Below, in pieces: positions 16,010 through 23,397 of a stretch of 42,195 nt of DNA; position 1 is the stretch's first letter, and every line of letters begins with the position of its first letter. The stretch spans positions 1 through 42,195 of the forward strand of contig JAVEDU010000057.1 of assembly GCA_030840805.1 (NCBI GenBank), written 5' to 3'. The position numbers were made by a program, and so were the translations under genes. Source of the DNA: Actinomycetota bacterium (lineage in GTDB: Bacteria > Actinomycetota > Actinomycetes > Mycobacteriales > HKI-0501). The notes below the pieces were generated by a model, which was given only the letters and a program-made list of their open reading frames with translations, was not told the DNA's origin and did no database searches.

Positions 16010-17111
16010 GAACCTGATCCTCGACAGCATGCTCGGCGTGCTGGAGGACCTCGTGATGACAGAGACCCCCAGCGACGACCGGGCCCTGCTCGACCAGGGC
16101 ATGCGGCTGACGTCCGCCCTGGTCCACCGGCTGCTCGGCGAGGTGCCGGAGACGCTGGAGTCCGGCGGCCGGCCGCATCTGCGGTTGCGGGGGAGCGCAC
16201 CCCGGCCGGTGCTGCTGCTGTGTCATCTCGACACGGTGTGGCCGGCCGGGACGGCGGCGCGGTGGCCGTTCGCGGTGACCGGGGAGCGGGCGACCGGGCC
16301 CGGGGTGTTCGACATGAAGGCCGGGCTCGTCCAGGGGCTGTACGCGCTCAGCTCGGCCGCGTGCCAGGACGACGTGACGCTGCTGATCACCTCCGACGAG
16401 GAGATCGGGTCGCCGTCCTCGCGGTCGCTCATCGAGGCGGAGGCCCGCCGGTCCCGGGCCGTGCTCGTCCTCGAACCCAGTGCCGACGGCGCGCTGAAGA
16501 CCGCGCGCAAGGGCGTCTCGATGTACCGGCTGAACGTGACGGGCCGGGCCGCCCATGCCGGGCTGGAGCCCGAGCGGGGCGTCAACGCGCTGCTGGAGCT
16601 CGCCCACCAGGTCCGGGCGGTGGCCGCGCTGACCACCGACGGGACCAGCGTCACGCCGACCACCGCGACCGCCGGGACGACGACGAACACCGTGCCGGCC
16701 CACGCGGAGCTGGCCGTCGACGTCCGCGCCTGGACGGTCGCGGAACAGGACCGGGTGCACCGGGCCCTGACCGGGCTCCGCCCCGCGCTGGCCGGCGCGG
16801 CGCTCCGGCTCGACGGCGGCATCAACCGGCCGCCGCTGGAGGCCGTCCGCTCGACGGTCCTCGCCGGAGTCGCGGAGGAGTGCGCCGCGTCGCTCGGGCT
16901 GGCGCCGCCCGGCCGGGCCGCGGTCGGCGGCGCGTCCGACGGCAACTTCACCGCCGCGCTCGGAGTCCCGACCCTGGATGGTCTCGGCGCCGTCGGCGGG
17001 AACGCCCACGCCGAGGGCGAATGGCTGGACGTCACCACGATCACGGATCGGACCGCGCTGGTCCGGGCGCTGCTGGAGCGCCTCACCGGTCCGGAAGGGG
17101 AACCCGCATGA
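16002..17111 (+). CDS. M20 metallopeptidase/deacylase; putative N-succinyl-L-amino-acid hydrolase
   Basis: A 369-residue M20-family protein. The di-zinc site residues are visible: His75 and Asp77 in CHLDTVW, Asp104 in GVFDMKAG, the Glu pair at 133-134 in SDEEIGS, a Glu in LEPSADG near 160, and a C-terminal His in GNAHAEGEW. The insertion pattern of a dimerisation domain between is normal, and similarity is closest in feel to glutamate carboxypeptidase (CPG2) members. In the known D-to-L pathway an M20 enzyme cleaves N-succinyl-L-amino acids to L-amino acid and succinate; gene order GNAT-M20-racemase supports the same role here. The start GTG 16002 lies inside the end of the GNAT gene. The stop overlaps the racemase ATG (ATGA). 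Confidence 0.85.
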   Translation: MAENLILDSMLGVLEDLVMTETPSDDRALLDQGMRLTSALVHRLLGEVPETLESGGRPHLRLRGSAPRPVLLLCHLDTVWPAGTAARWPFAVTGERATGPGVFDMKAGLVQGLYALSSAACQDDVTLLITSDEEIGSPSSRSLIEAEARRSRAVLVLEPSADGALKTARKGVSMYRLNVTGRAAHAGLEPERGVNALLELAHQVRAVAALTTDGTSVTPTTATAGTTTNTVPAHAELAVDVRAWTVAEQDRVHRALTGLRPALAGAALRLDGGINRPPLEAVRSTVLAGVAEECAASLGLAPPGRAAVGGASDGNFTAALGVPTLDGLGAVGGNAHAEGEWLDVTTITDRTALVRALLERLTGPEGEPA

Positions 17112-18214
17112 AGCTGGAAGCCGTGGAGCTGCGCCGTCTGGACGTGCCGCTGGTCCGGCCGTTCCGCACCTCGTTCGGGGTGCAGACACACCGCGACGTC
17201 CTGCTCGTCCGGGTGCTCACCGACGAGGGCGAGGGTTGGTCGGAGTGCGTCGCGCTCGCCGACCCGGTGTACTCCAGCGAGTACGTGGCCGGTGCGCAGG
17301 CGGTCCTGACCGGCCACCTGCTGCCGCGGCTGTTCGCGGCCGCGGACCTGACCGGGCGGTCCGTCGCGCCCGCCCTCGCCGGGGTGATCGGGCACCGGAT
17401 GGCGAAGGCCGCCGTGGAGACCGCCGTCCTGGACGCGGAGCTGCGCTCGTACGGCATCTCGCTCGCCCGGTACCTCGGCGCGGAACGGTCCCACGTGGAG
17501 TGCGGGGTCTCGGTCGGCATCGCGTCCTCCGTCGATGCCCTGCTGGCGGAAGTCCAGTCCTATGTGGACCAGGGATACCGACGCATCAAGCTGAAGATCC
17601 AGCCCGGCTGGGACGTCGAGCCGGTGCGCGCGGTGCGGGAGGCGTTCGGGCCGGACCTGCCGCTGCAGGTGGACGCGAACACCGCCTACGACGCGGCGAC
17701 GATGCCGCGGCTGCATGCGCTGGAGGAGTTCGGGCTGCTGCTGATCGAACAGCCGTTCGTCGAGGAGGACCTGCACCAGCACGCCGTGCTGTCCCGGCAG
17801 ATGCGTACGCCGGTCTGCCTGGACGAGTCGATCGTGTCGGCGGCCGTCGCGGCGGACGCGATCAACCGTGGCGCCTGCAGCATCGTCAACGTGAAGGCGG
17901 GCCGGGTCGGCGGGTACCTGGAGTCCGTGCGGATCCACGACGTCTGCGCCGCGCTCGGCGTGCCGGTGTGGTGCGGCGGCATGCTGGAGACCGGGCTCGG
18001 CCGGGCGGCGAACCTGGCGCTCGCGGCCCTGCCGAACTTCCGGCTCGTCGGGGACACCTCGGCCTCGGACCGGTACTTCGCCGAGGACCTCACCGAGCCG
18101 TTCGTGCTGGTCGACGGCAGGCTGCCGGTGCCGACCGGGCCCGGGGTGGGCGTGGACCTGCGGAGGGACGTGGTGACCGCGATGACGCAGAGCACGGAGA
18201 CGGTCCGCCCCTGA
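17108..18214 (+). CDS. N-acylamino acid racemase / o-succinylbenzoate synthase-like (enolase superfamily)
   Basis: A 368-residue enolase-superfamily enzyme. All catalytic residues fall at the positions known for the Amycolatopsis N-acylamino acid racemase: Lys161 and Lys163 (KLK), metal ligands Asp189 (VDANTAY), Glu214 (IEQP) and Asp239 (LDES), and the second base Lys263 (NVKAGRVGG). The family is bifunctional with MenC; I see no menaquinone genes here, while an acyltransferase and two deacylases precede it, so racemisation of N-succinyl-amino acids is the likely job. It is translationally coupled to the M20 gene by ATGA and is the last gene of the operon. A 55-nt palindrome lies 18 nt after its stop. 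Confidence 0.9.
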   Translation: MKLEAVELRRLDVPLVRPFRTSFGVQTHRDVLLVRVLTDEGEGWSECVALADPVYSSEYVAGAQAVLTGHLLPRLFAAADLTGRSVAPALAGVIGHRMAKAAVETAVLDAELRSYGISLARYLGAERSHVECGVSVGIASSVDALLAEVQSYVDQGYRRIKLKIQPGWDVEPVRAVREAFGPDLPLQVDANTAYDAATMPRLHALEEFGLLLIEQPFVEEDLHQHAVLSRQMRTPVCLDESIVSAAVAADAINRGACSIVNVKAGRVGGYLESVRIHDVCAALGVPVWCGGMLETGLGRAANLALAALPNFRLVGDTSASDRYFAEDLTEPFVLVDGRLPVPTGPGVGVDLRRDVVTAMTQSTETVRP

Positions 18215-18232
18215 TCGGTGCGCCCACCCTCC

Positions 18233-18287
18233 CGTGATCACCACCGCTTTCCGGGGTCAGAGCGCCGAAAAGGCGGTGGTGATCACG
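18233..18287. terminator. 55-nt palindrome between convergent genes, likely bidirectional terminator
   Basis: Outer arms CGTGATCACCACCGC and GCGGTGGTGATCACG are perfectly complementary over 15 bp, with a partly paired interior containing GAAAA and CTTTCC. It sits in the short space between the racemase stop and the convergent regulator stop. The TGATCA near the outer edges recalls the 61-nt repeats at 3201 and 27368, but the rest differs. Confidence 0.65.
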
Positions 18288-18292
18288 AGGAA

Positions 18293-19852
18293 CTACGTCA
18301 GCAATCGCAGCTGGAGCGACGCCATCAGCCGCTCGCTCGGGTCCTCCAGGTCCATCCCGGTGAGCTCGGTGATCCGCCGGAGCCGGTAGCGCACCGTGTT
18401 CGGGTGGGTCTGCAGGGCCTGCGCGGCGGCCCCGACATCCCCGAACCGGTCCAGGTACTCCCGCAGCGTCTGGAGGAGCGCGGTGTCCAGCCCGGCCACC
18501 CGCCCCGCCCGCAGGTGCTCCCGCTCGCGCAGCACGTCGAGGATCTCCAGCACGTTGGCCTGCGCGCGCACATCGTCCAGCGTGGCGACGGACTCCGCGG
18601 TGGGCTCGCGGAGCAGCACCCGCAGCACCCGGTCCGCCTCGCGGCGCGCCCGGGCCACCCCGTCCGCCGACGGCACGGGCGCGCCGATCCCGGCCAGGAC
18701 CCGGGCCCGGACCGCGTCGCTCACCCGCCGGGCCGCGTCCCCGGCGAAGCGCCGCAGGTCCTCCGGGCGCTCGATCGGGAGCACCGCGTACACCCGCGGG
18801 CCGACGTCCACGGTGAGGGTGCCGCGGTGCAGCGTGGAGCAGTACAGGTCCACGACGCCGAGCAGCCGCTCGGTGGGCACGCCGCCGCCGGGCACCTCGA
18901 ACGCCACCACGGCGTACGTCGCGTCGTGGTCGATCCCCAGCCGCACGGCCACGAGGTCGGGCGCGGAGCCGCCCTCGACCAGCTCCCGGACCAGTGCCCG
19001 CCGGGCCGTCGACTCCTGGAGCAGATCGAGCCGGTGCCGGACGATGTGCAGCGCCGCGGTCTGCGCCGCTTCCCGCAGGATGCGCTCGTGGTCCGCGACC
19101 AGCGGGCGGCCCGCCTCGGCCACCCAGATGAAGCCGAGGATCTCGCCCGCGGCACGCACGCTCACGGCCACCCGCGCCCGTAGCCCGACGTCGGGTACCG
19201 CGTCCATGTGCACGATGTCGTCGCCGGACAGCAGTCGCCGCAGCACGCCCTTCTCCTGGATCAGCCGGGTGTACCGCTGCGGGACCTGGCGGCCGAGGAT
19301 CGTCTCCTTGCGCGGTTCGTCCACCTCGCCGTCGTGAGTGGAGTAGGCGAGCACCCTCGACTGTGGATCCTCGATGGTCACGGCGCCGGCGATCTCGGCG
19401 GCCAGCACGCTCGCGAACGCGAACAGGTCGCCGAGCGCCACCCCGGCGACCTCCTGCCGGCGGCCGGTGCCGATCCCGACGCGGAGCATCGCCGCGAGGT
19501 GCACCCACGGGACGTCCAGCGGGGACGCCAGCAGCGCGAGCCCGTGCCGGCGGGCCTCCTCGCCCAGCGCCGCGGGGAGCGGGCCGGTCGTGTGCAGCAC
19601 AACGGCCGAGTACCGGCGCTCGGCGGCCTCGTGCAGCACGGCGGGCGCGGCCGGGGAGCCGGGGTCCACCCCCACGGCGAGCAGCACCTCGTCCGTACCG
19701 GCGGGGATCGGGTACAGCGGGTCGTGGATCGTCACGCCCGCGACCGGCCGGTCCAGTCCCGCACCGGCGGAGGCGACGGTGAGCAGACCCGGGCCGAGCC
19801 GGCCGAGCACGTCCCGCACGGTCAGGGCGGGCTCGTTCGGTGCGTGGTGCAT
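18293..19852 (-). CDS. PucR/CdaR-type transcriptional regulator
   Basis: A 519-residue regulator. The N-terminal PucR domain (LTVRDVLG, then VAGVTIHDPLYPIPAGTDEVLLAVG) spans roughly residues 8-130. A central ligand/GAF-like and GGDEF-like region includes VAVSVRAAGEILGFIWVAEAG-type sequence. The C-terminus carries the PucR helix-turn-helix: LLQTLREYLDRFGDVGAAAQALQ then HPNTVRYRLRRI. Such regulators control purine, allantoin, amino-acid and sugar-acid breakdown. Its convergent placement at the end of the D-amino-acid operon makes that operon and the carbamoylase the probable targets, possibly via the inverted repeat at 8985-9015; this is inference. I chose ATG 19852; no clear RBS is visible, so the message may be leaderless. 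Confidence 0.85.
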   Translation of the reverse strand: MHHAPNEPALTVRDVLGRLGPGLLTVASAGAGLDRPVAGVTIHDPLYPIPAGTDEVLLAVGVDPGSPAAPAVLHEAAERRYSAVVLHTTGPLPAALGEEARRHGLALLASPLDVPWVHLAAMLRVGIGTGRRQEVAGVALGDLFAFASVLAAEIAGAVTIEDPQSRVLAYSTHDGEVDEPRKETILGRQVPQRYTRLIQEKGVLRRLLSGDDIVHMDAVPDVGLRARVAVSVRAAGEILGFIWVAEAGRPLVADHERILREAAQTAALHIVRHRLDLLQESTARRALVRELVEGGSAPDLVAVRLGIDHDATYAVVAFEVPGGGVPTERLLGVVDLYCSTLHRGTLTVDVGPRVYAVLPIERPEDLRRFAGDAARRVSDAVRARVLAGIGAPVPSADGVARARREADRVLRVLLREPTAESVATLDDVRAQANVLEILDVLREREHLRAGRVAGLDTALLQTLREYLDRFGDVGAAAQALQTHPNTVRYRLRRITELTGMDLEDPSERLMASLQLRLLT

Positions 19853-19960
19853 CCGCTCAGGATGGCGTAGCGGCCGGGGCCGCGAGGCGGAACGGCGCGG
19901 TCGGCGGCGCACGTCGCCGGATGCCATGCTGGGACCACGTCTCGCGCGGGAGGGATGCCC

Positions 19961-20935
19961 ATGTGGAGCCGGCTCGACCGCTACCAGCAGGGGCATCCCT
20001 GGCTCGGCTTCCCGATCGCGGTGCTCTACAAGTACATCGACGACCAGGGCGGCTACCTCGCGGCGCTGATCACGTACTACGGGTTCCTGTCGCTGTTCCC
20101 GCTGCTGCTGCTCGGCGTGACGATCCTCGGCTATCTCCTCCAGGGCGACCCGGCGCTCCAGGCGAAGATCATCAACTCCGCGCTGCGGGAGATCCCGGTG
20201 CTCGGCGACCAGCTCCGGGAGAACGTCCAGGGCCTGCGCGGGAGCGGCCGGGCCCTCGTCACCGGGGTCCTCGTGGCGCTGTACGGCGTGCTCAACGGCA
20301 GTACCGCCGTGCAGTCGGCGCTGAACCGGATCTGGGGCGTGCCGCGGTACCGGCGGCCCAACCCGTTCGTGGCCCGGATCCGCGGCCTCGTCCTGCTGGG
20401 CATCCTCGGCATCGGGCTGCTCGCCACCACCGCGGTGTCCGAGCTGCCGTCCCGCGGCCTCCTGGCCGTGGTCACCGTCGTCGCCGCCGTCGTGGTGAAC
20501 ACCGGGATCCTGCTCGCCGCGTACAAGCTCCTCACGGTGCGGGACGTCGGGCTGCGCGACCTCTGGATCGGCGCGCTCGTCGCGTCGGTGGCGTGGCAGG
20601 CGCTCCAGGAGGTCGGCGGCTACCTCGTCCGGCACGAGCTGCGCGGCGCGAGCCAGGTGTACGGCGTGTTCGGGATCGTCCTCGGCCTGATGGCGTGGCT
20701 GTACCTCGGCGCGGTGATCCTCCTGTTGTCCGCCGAGATCAACGCCGTACGGACCGACCGGCGGTGGCCGCGCGCGCTGCTGACCCCCTTCACCGACGAG
20801 GTGGACCTCACCCGGGCCGACGAGAGCAGCTACGACGCCTACGCGCAGACCGAGCGTCACAAGGGCTTCGAGCAGGTCGACGTCCGGTTCCACGACCGCG
20901 ACAGCGAGGGGGCGGGCGGCGAGCGGGGGGCCTGA
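19961..20935 (+). CDS. YihY/BrkB-family inner membrane protein
   Basis: A 324-residue protein with about six membrane segments and the YihY/virulence-factor-BrkB signature: LITYYGFLSLFPLLLLGVTILGYLLQGD at the first helix pair, an amphipathic middle with ALNRIWGVPRYRRPNP, and the C-terminal YGVFGIVLGLMAWLYLGAVILLLSAEINA block. The family was once annotated as ribonuclease BN, which is not supported. The function remains unclear; envelope or transport roles have been proposed. The C-terminal ~60 residues are polar and acidic. Of two in-frame ATGs, 19961 has GGAGGG at a proper distance, while 19955 abuts it. It is divergent from the PucR gene across 108 nt and 18 nt upstream of the M50B-like gene. 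Confidence 0.85.
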   Translation: MWSRLDRYQQGHPWLGFPIAVLYKYIDDQGGYLAALITYYGFLSLFPLLLLGVTILGYLLQGDPALQAKIINSALREIPVLGDQLRENVQGLRGSGRALVTGVLVALYGVLNGSTAVQSALNRIWGVPRYRRPNPFVARIRGLVLLGILGIGLLATTAVSELPSRGLLAVVTVVAAVVVNTGILLAAYKLLTVRDVGLRDLWIGALVASVAWQALQEVGGYLVRHELRGASQVYGVFGIVLGLMAWLYLGAVILLLSAEINAVRTDRRWPRALLTPFTDEVDLTRADESSYDAYAQTERHKGFEQVDVRFHDRDSEGAGGERGA

Positions 20936-20953
20936 CCGGGCAGGATGCCCGGC

Positions 20954-21658
20954 GTGGACGTTCTCGGTGAGGTATGGCAGCGGGCCGTGGTCACCCAGGA
21001 CCGGCCCACCGGCCAGATCGTCGCGGCGGCGGCGTTCGTGGCCGCCCTCCTCGTGCTCGTGCCGGGTGCGTGGCCGGTGGCGCGGCATGTCGTCACGATC
21101 GCGCACGAGGGCGCGCACGGCCTCGCGGCCCTGCTGAGCGGCCGCCGGCTGGCCGGCATCCGGCTGCACTCGGACACGTCCGGGCTCACCGTCTCCTCGG
21201 GGCGGCCGACCGGGTTCGGGATGGTCCTCACCTCGTTCGCCGGGTACGTGGGCCCGGCGCTGCTCGGGCTCGGTGCGGCGTTCCTGCTGGCGGCGGGGCG
21301 TGCGGGCGCGCTGCTGTGGAGCCTGCTCCTGCTGCTGGCGTTGCTGCTGGTGCAGATCCGGAACTGGTTCGGGCTGTGGTCGGTCCTGGTCAGCGGCGGG
21401 GTGGTGTTCGCGGCCTCGTGGTGGCTGCCGGAGCGGGGGCTGTCGGCGTTCGCGTACCTCGTCGCCTGGTTCCTGCTGCTGGCCGCGCCGCGGCCGGTAC
21501 TGGAGCTGCAGACCAAGCGGTGGCGCGGCCAGGCGCGGGACTCCGACGCCGACCAGCTCGCCCGGCTCACCGGCGTGCCCGGCATCGTGTGGGTCGGGGT
21601 GTTCCTCGCGGTGACCGTGGGGGCGGCGGTGCTCGGCGGCAGCGTGATCCTCGCCTGA
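20954..21658 (+). CDS. M50B-like site-2 metalloprotease family membrane protein
   Basis: A protein of about 234 residues with six or so membrane segments and the zinc motif HEGAH at 51-55 in a hydrophobic context (VVTIAHEGAHGLAALLSGRRL), as in the peptidase M50B-like family common in actinobacteria. A later PRPVLELQ segment near the end of the membrane part is not the classical LDG motif of S2P proteases, so catalytic competence is uncertain. I chose GTG 20954, which has AGGA nine bases upstream; ATG 20945 is an alternative adding three residues. It lies 18 nt after the YihY gene and is probably co-transcribed. Its substrate is unknown. Confidence 0.75.
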   Translation: MDVLGEVWQRAVVTQDRPTGQIVAAAAFVAALLVLVPGAWPVARHVVTIAHEGAHGLAALLSGRRLAGIRLHSDTSGLTVSSGRPTGFGMVLTSFAGYVGPALLGLGAAFLLAAGRAGALLWSLLLLLALLLVQIRNWFGLWSVLVSGGVVFAASWWLPERGLSAFAYLVAWFLLLAAPRPVLELQTKRWRGQARDSDADQLARLTGVPGIVWVGVFLAVTVGAAVLGGSVILA

Positions 21659-21738
21659 AATCGCGACCGTGAAGCCGTGAACTCCGGGGACGGTTCCTCG
21701 TACGGTGTGGGCACCGAGGGGACCGCCAGGGGGTCACG

Positions 21739-22629
21739 ATGGATGCCGCACTCGTTCGCCGCGCGTGGCAGCTCGGGGAGATCGTCCACGACGTCACGTA
21801 CTTCGCCCCGGAGACGAGGGCCGCGGGTGGCGCATTCGGCCTGCCCAGCGGGTGGATGACCTACTTCGGCTGCCGCGCGGCGCCGCTGGGCGCGGTGTCC
21901 GCCGCGACCGTGGCGGCGACGTTCTACCACTTCGCGCCGGCGATGGTGGCGCGGTCCGTGCCGGAGGTCTGGCGGTACGCGACGCCCGAGCAGCTGCTCC
22001 ACGCCCGGCTCGCCGCGGTCGACACCGCGCTCCGGCGGGTGCTCGCGGGCTGGGGTGGCGGCAACGGTGGCCTCGTCGGCGAGGTCGTCACGCGACTCGG
22101 CCGGGCGGCGGAACTGGCGGTACGGGCGGCGGTGGCCGTCGAGCCCGCCGGCCGCCCGCTCGCCGCGGCCAACGCGGCGCTGCCCATCCCGGCCGCGCCG
22201 CATCTCGCGCTGTGGCAGGCACTGACCACCCTCCGGGAACACCGCGGCGACGGCCATGTCGTGCTGCTGGTGGCGCGGGGGATCGGGCCGGTCGAGGCGC
22301 TGGTGCTCGCGGCGGCGTCGGGCCGGGCCCCGGCGGTGCTGCTGCGGGAGAACCGGCGGTGGACCGGGGACGAGTGGCGCGAGGCGGAACGGTCGCTGGC
22401 GGCGCGCGGCTGGCTCGATGACTCCGGCGCTCTCACCCCGGCCGGCGCGGCCGCGCGCGAGGACCTCGAGTCGGCGACCGACGAGCTGGCCGCCGCGCCG
22501 TACCGGGCGCTGGGAGAGGACGGCGTCGCGGAGCTCGTGGCCGAGCTGTGGCCGGTCGCGGACCGGCTCGTCGCCTCGGGGACCGTCCCGGTCCCGAATC
22601 CGGTCGGGGTCACCTGGCCGCCGGACTGA
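21739..22629 (+). CDS. SCO6745-family protein, function unknown
   Basis: A 296-residue soluble, largely helical protein. Its opening (LGEIVHDVTYFAPE, then FGLPSGWMTYFGCRAAPLG and ATFYHFAPAMVARSVPEVW) is characteristic of the SCO6745 family of actinobacteria. The C-terminal half has a winged-helix-like arrangement (WREAERSLAARGWLDDSGALTPAGAAAREDLE) resembling the C-terminal HTH of that family. No catalytic residues or cofactor motif are recognisable. The start ATG 21739 is preceded by AGGGGGTC. It stands alone between the M50B-like gene and a 342-nt gap. The family call is good; no function should be inferred. Confidence 0.75.
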   Translation: MDAALVRRAWQLGEIVHDVTYFAPETRAAGGAFGLPSGWMTYFGCRAAPLGAVSAATVAATFYHFAPAMVARSVPEVWRYATPEQLLHARLAAVDTALRRVLAGWGGGNGGLVGEVVTRLGRAAELAVRAAVAVEPAGRPLAAANAALPIPAAPHLALWQALTTLREHRGDGHVVLLVARGIGPVEALVLAAASGRAPAVLLRENRRWTGDEWREAERSLAARGWLDDSGALTPAGAAAREDLESATDELAAAPYRALGEDGVAELVAELWPVADRLVASGTVPVPNPVGVTWPPD

Positions 22630-22971
22630 CCCCTGCGGGACCTCCCCGGTGGACGCGGACCGGGAACAGCGGCCGGCGGACGCCTGGGCGTCGCGCCGCT
22701 GACGACCGAGCTGGACCCCGGGTCCGACGCCTGGAGACGCGGTACGGGCGCCGGCCCTCCGTGGCCGCCGGGCGCGAGCGGGAGGCGGTCTCGGTCGCGC
22801 CCGGCGCACCGGCATCGCACCTGCCCCGGCACCCGCGGTCCTGCGCCGACCACGCCCGGCTGCTCGTCGATCCTTAGCGCGGAGTTGGGGTCGCCCTTCC
22901 GTGCGCATGGGGCACGCCGCGACACGCTCCTCCTCGACACCGACGCATCGCATCGACCCGAGGAGCCCGCC
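22630..22971. other. 342-nt gap with no recognisable gene
   Basis: Short frames here show no family resemblance and no convincing start. The last ~70 nt must hold the promoter and RBS (GAGGAG at 22960) of the following small gene. I see no tRNA, riboswitch or convincing hairpin. Confidence 0.5.
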
Positions 22972-23385
22972 ATGATCCGCAAGACCCTCTACGCCACCGC
23001 CGTCGCCACGTTCGGTCTCGTCCTCGGAGGGGGCGCCTACGCCGTCTCGGCCGCCGAGGGCCCCGCGGCCACGGCCCGCCCGGTCGCGAACACCGCCCCG
23101 GCGGCCGACGACCACGGCGGCCGGGTGGCCCGCGACCGGCGCACCGAGCCGGGCGACGACCGCCGCTCGTCGCCGACGTCCACCGCCACGCCGCGCTCGT
23201 CCGCCACGTCCGCGGCCCGGGACGACCACGGCGGCCGGGTGGCCCGGGACCGGCGTACCGAGCCGGGCGACGACCGCCGCTCCAAGGCCGGCCGGGGCAG
23301 TGACGACCGGGGCGCCGACGACCGGGGCGGGGACCGCCGGGGCAGTGACGACCGGGGCAGTGACGACCGGGGCAGCGACGGCTGA
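22972..23385 (+). CDS. Small secreted repetitive, highly charged protein
   Basis: A 137-residue protein with a signal peptide (RKTLYATAVATFGLVLGGG core, ending near VSAAEG). The mature chain is low complexity. A 20-residue unit running DDHGGRVARDRR to GDDRRS occurs twice, encoded by two 62-nt direct repeats 114 nt apart that differ at two positions. The tail is made of GSDDRG-type units. Asp and Arg dominate, with no Cys and few hydrophobic residues, so it is probably disordered. It belongs to no family I know. The start ATG 22972 has GAGGAG six bases upstream; the upstream open frame is not credible. It converges on the histidine-kinase gene 12 nt away. The repeats and bias could tempt one to call it spurious, but start, RBS and signal peptide argue for a real gene. 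Confidence 0.6.
   Translation: MIRKTLYATAVATFGLVLGGGAYAVSAAEGPAATARPVANTAPAADDHGGRVARDRRTEPGDDRRSSPTSTATPRSSATSAARDDHGGRVARDRRTEPGDDRRSKAGRGSDDRGADDRGGDRRGSDDRGSDDRGSDG
23107..23282 (+). repeat. Pair of 62-nt direct repeats inside the repetitive gene
   Basis: Copies at 23107-23168 and 23221-23282 match at 60 of 62 positions by eye. They keep the reading frame, indicating internal duplication within the gene. Confidence 0.8.
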
Positions 23386-23397
23386 GCGGTCTCGCAG

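Noticed and set aside
17108-18214. MenC (menaquinone biosynthesis)
   Set aside because: The fold is shared, but no men genes are nearby, while an acyltransferase and deacylases are; the racemase role fits better.
19853-21169. Long upstream extension of the PucR-type gene frame on the minus strand
   Set aside because: It lies opposite the YihY and M50B-like genes, and the PucR domain starts right after ATG 19852.
22630-22971. Remnant gene or pseudogene in the gap
   Set aside because: Short frames on both strands show no recognisable protein similarity, so I list it only as unassigned.
23107-23385. CRISPR-like or intergenic tandem repeats
   Set aside because: The repeats are in frame within a gene with signal peptide and RBS, and the units are not separated by unique spacers.
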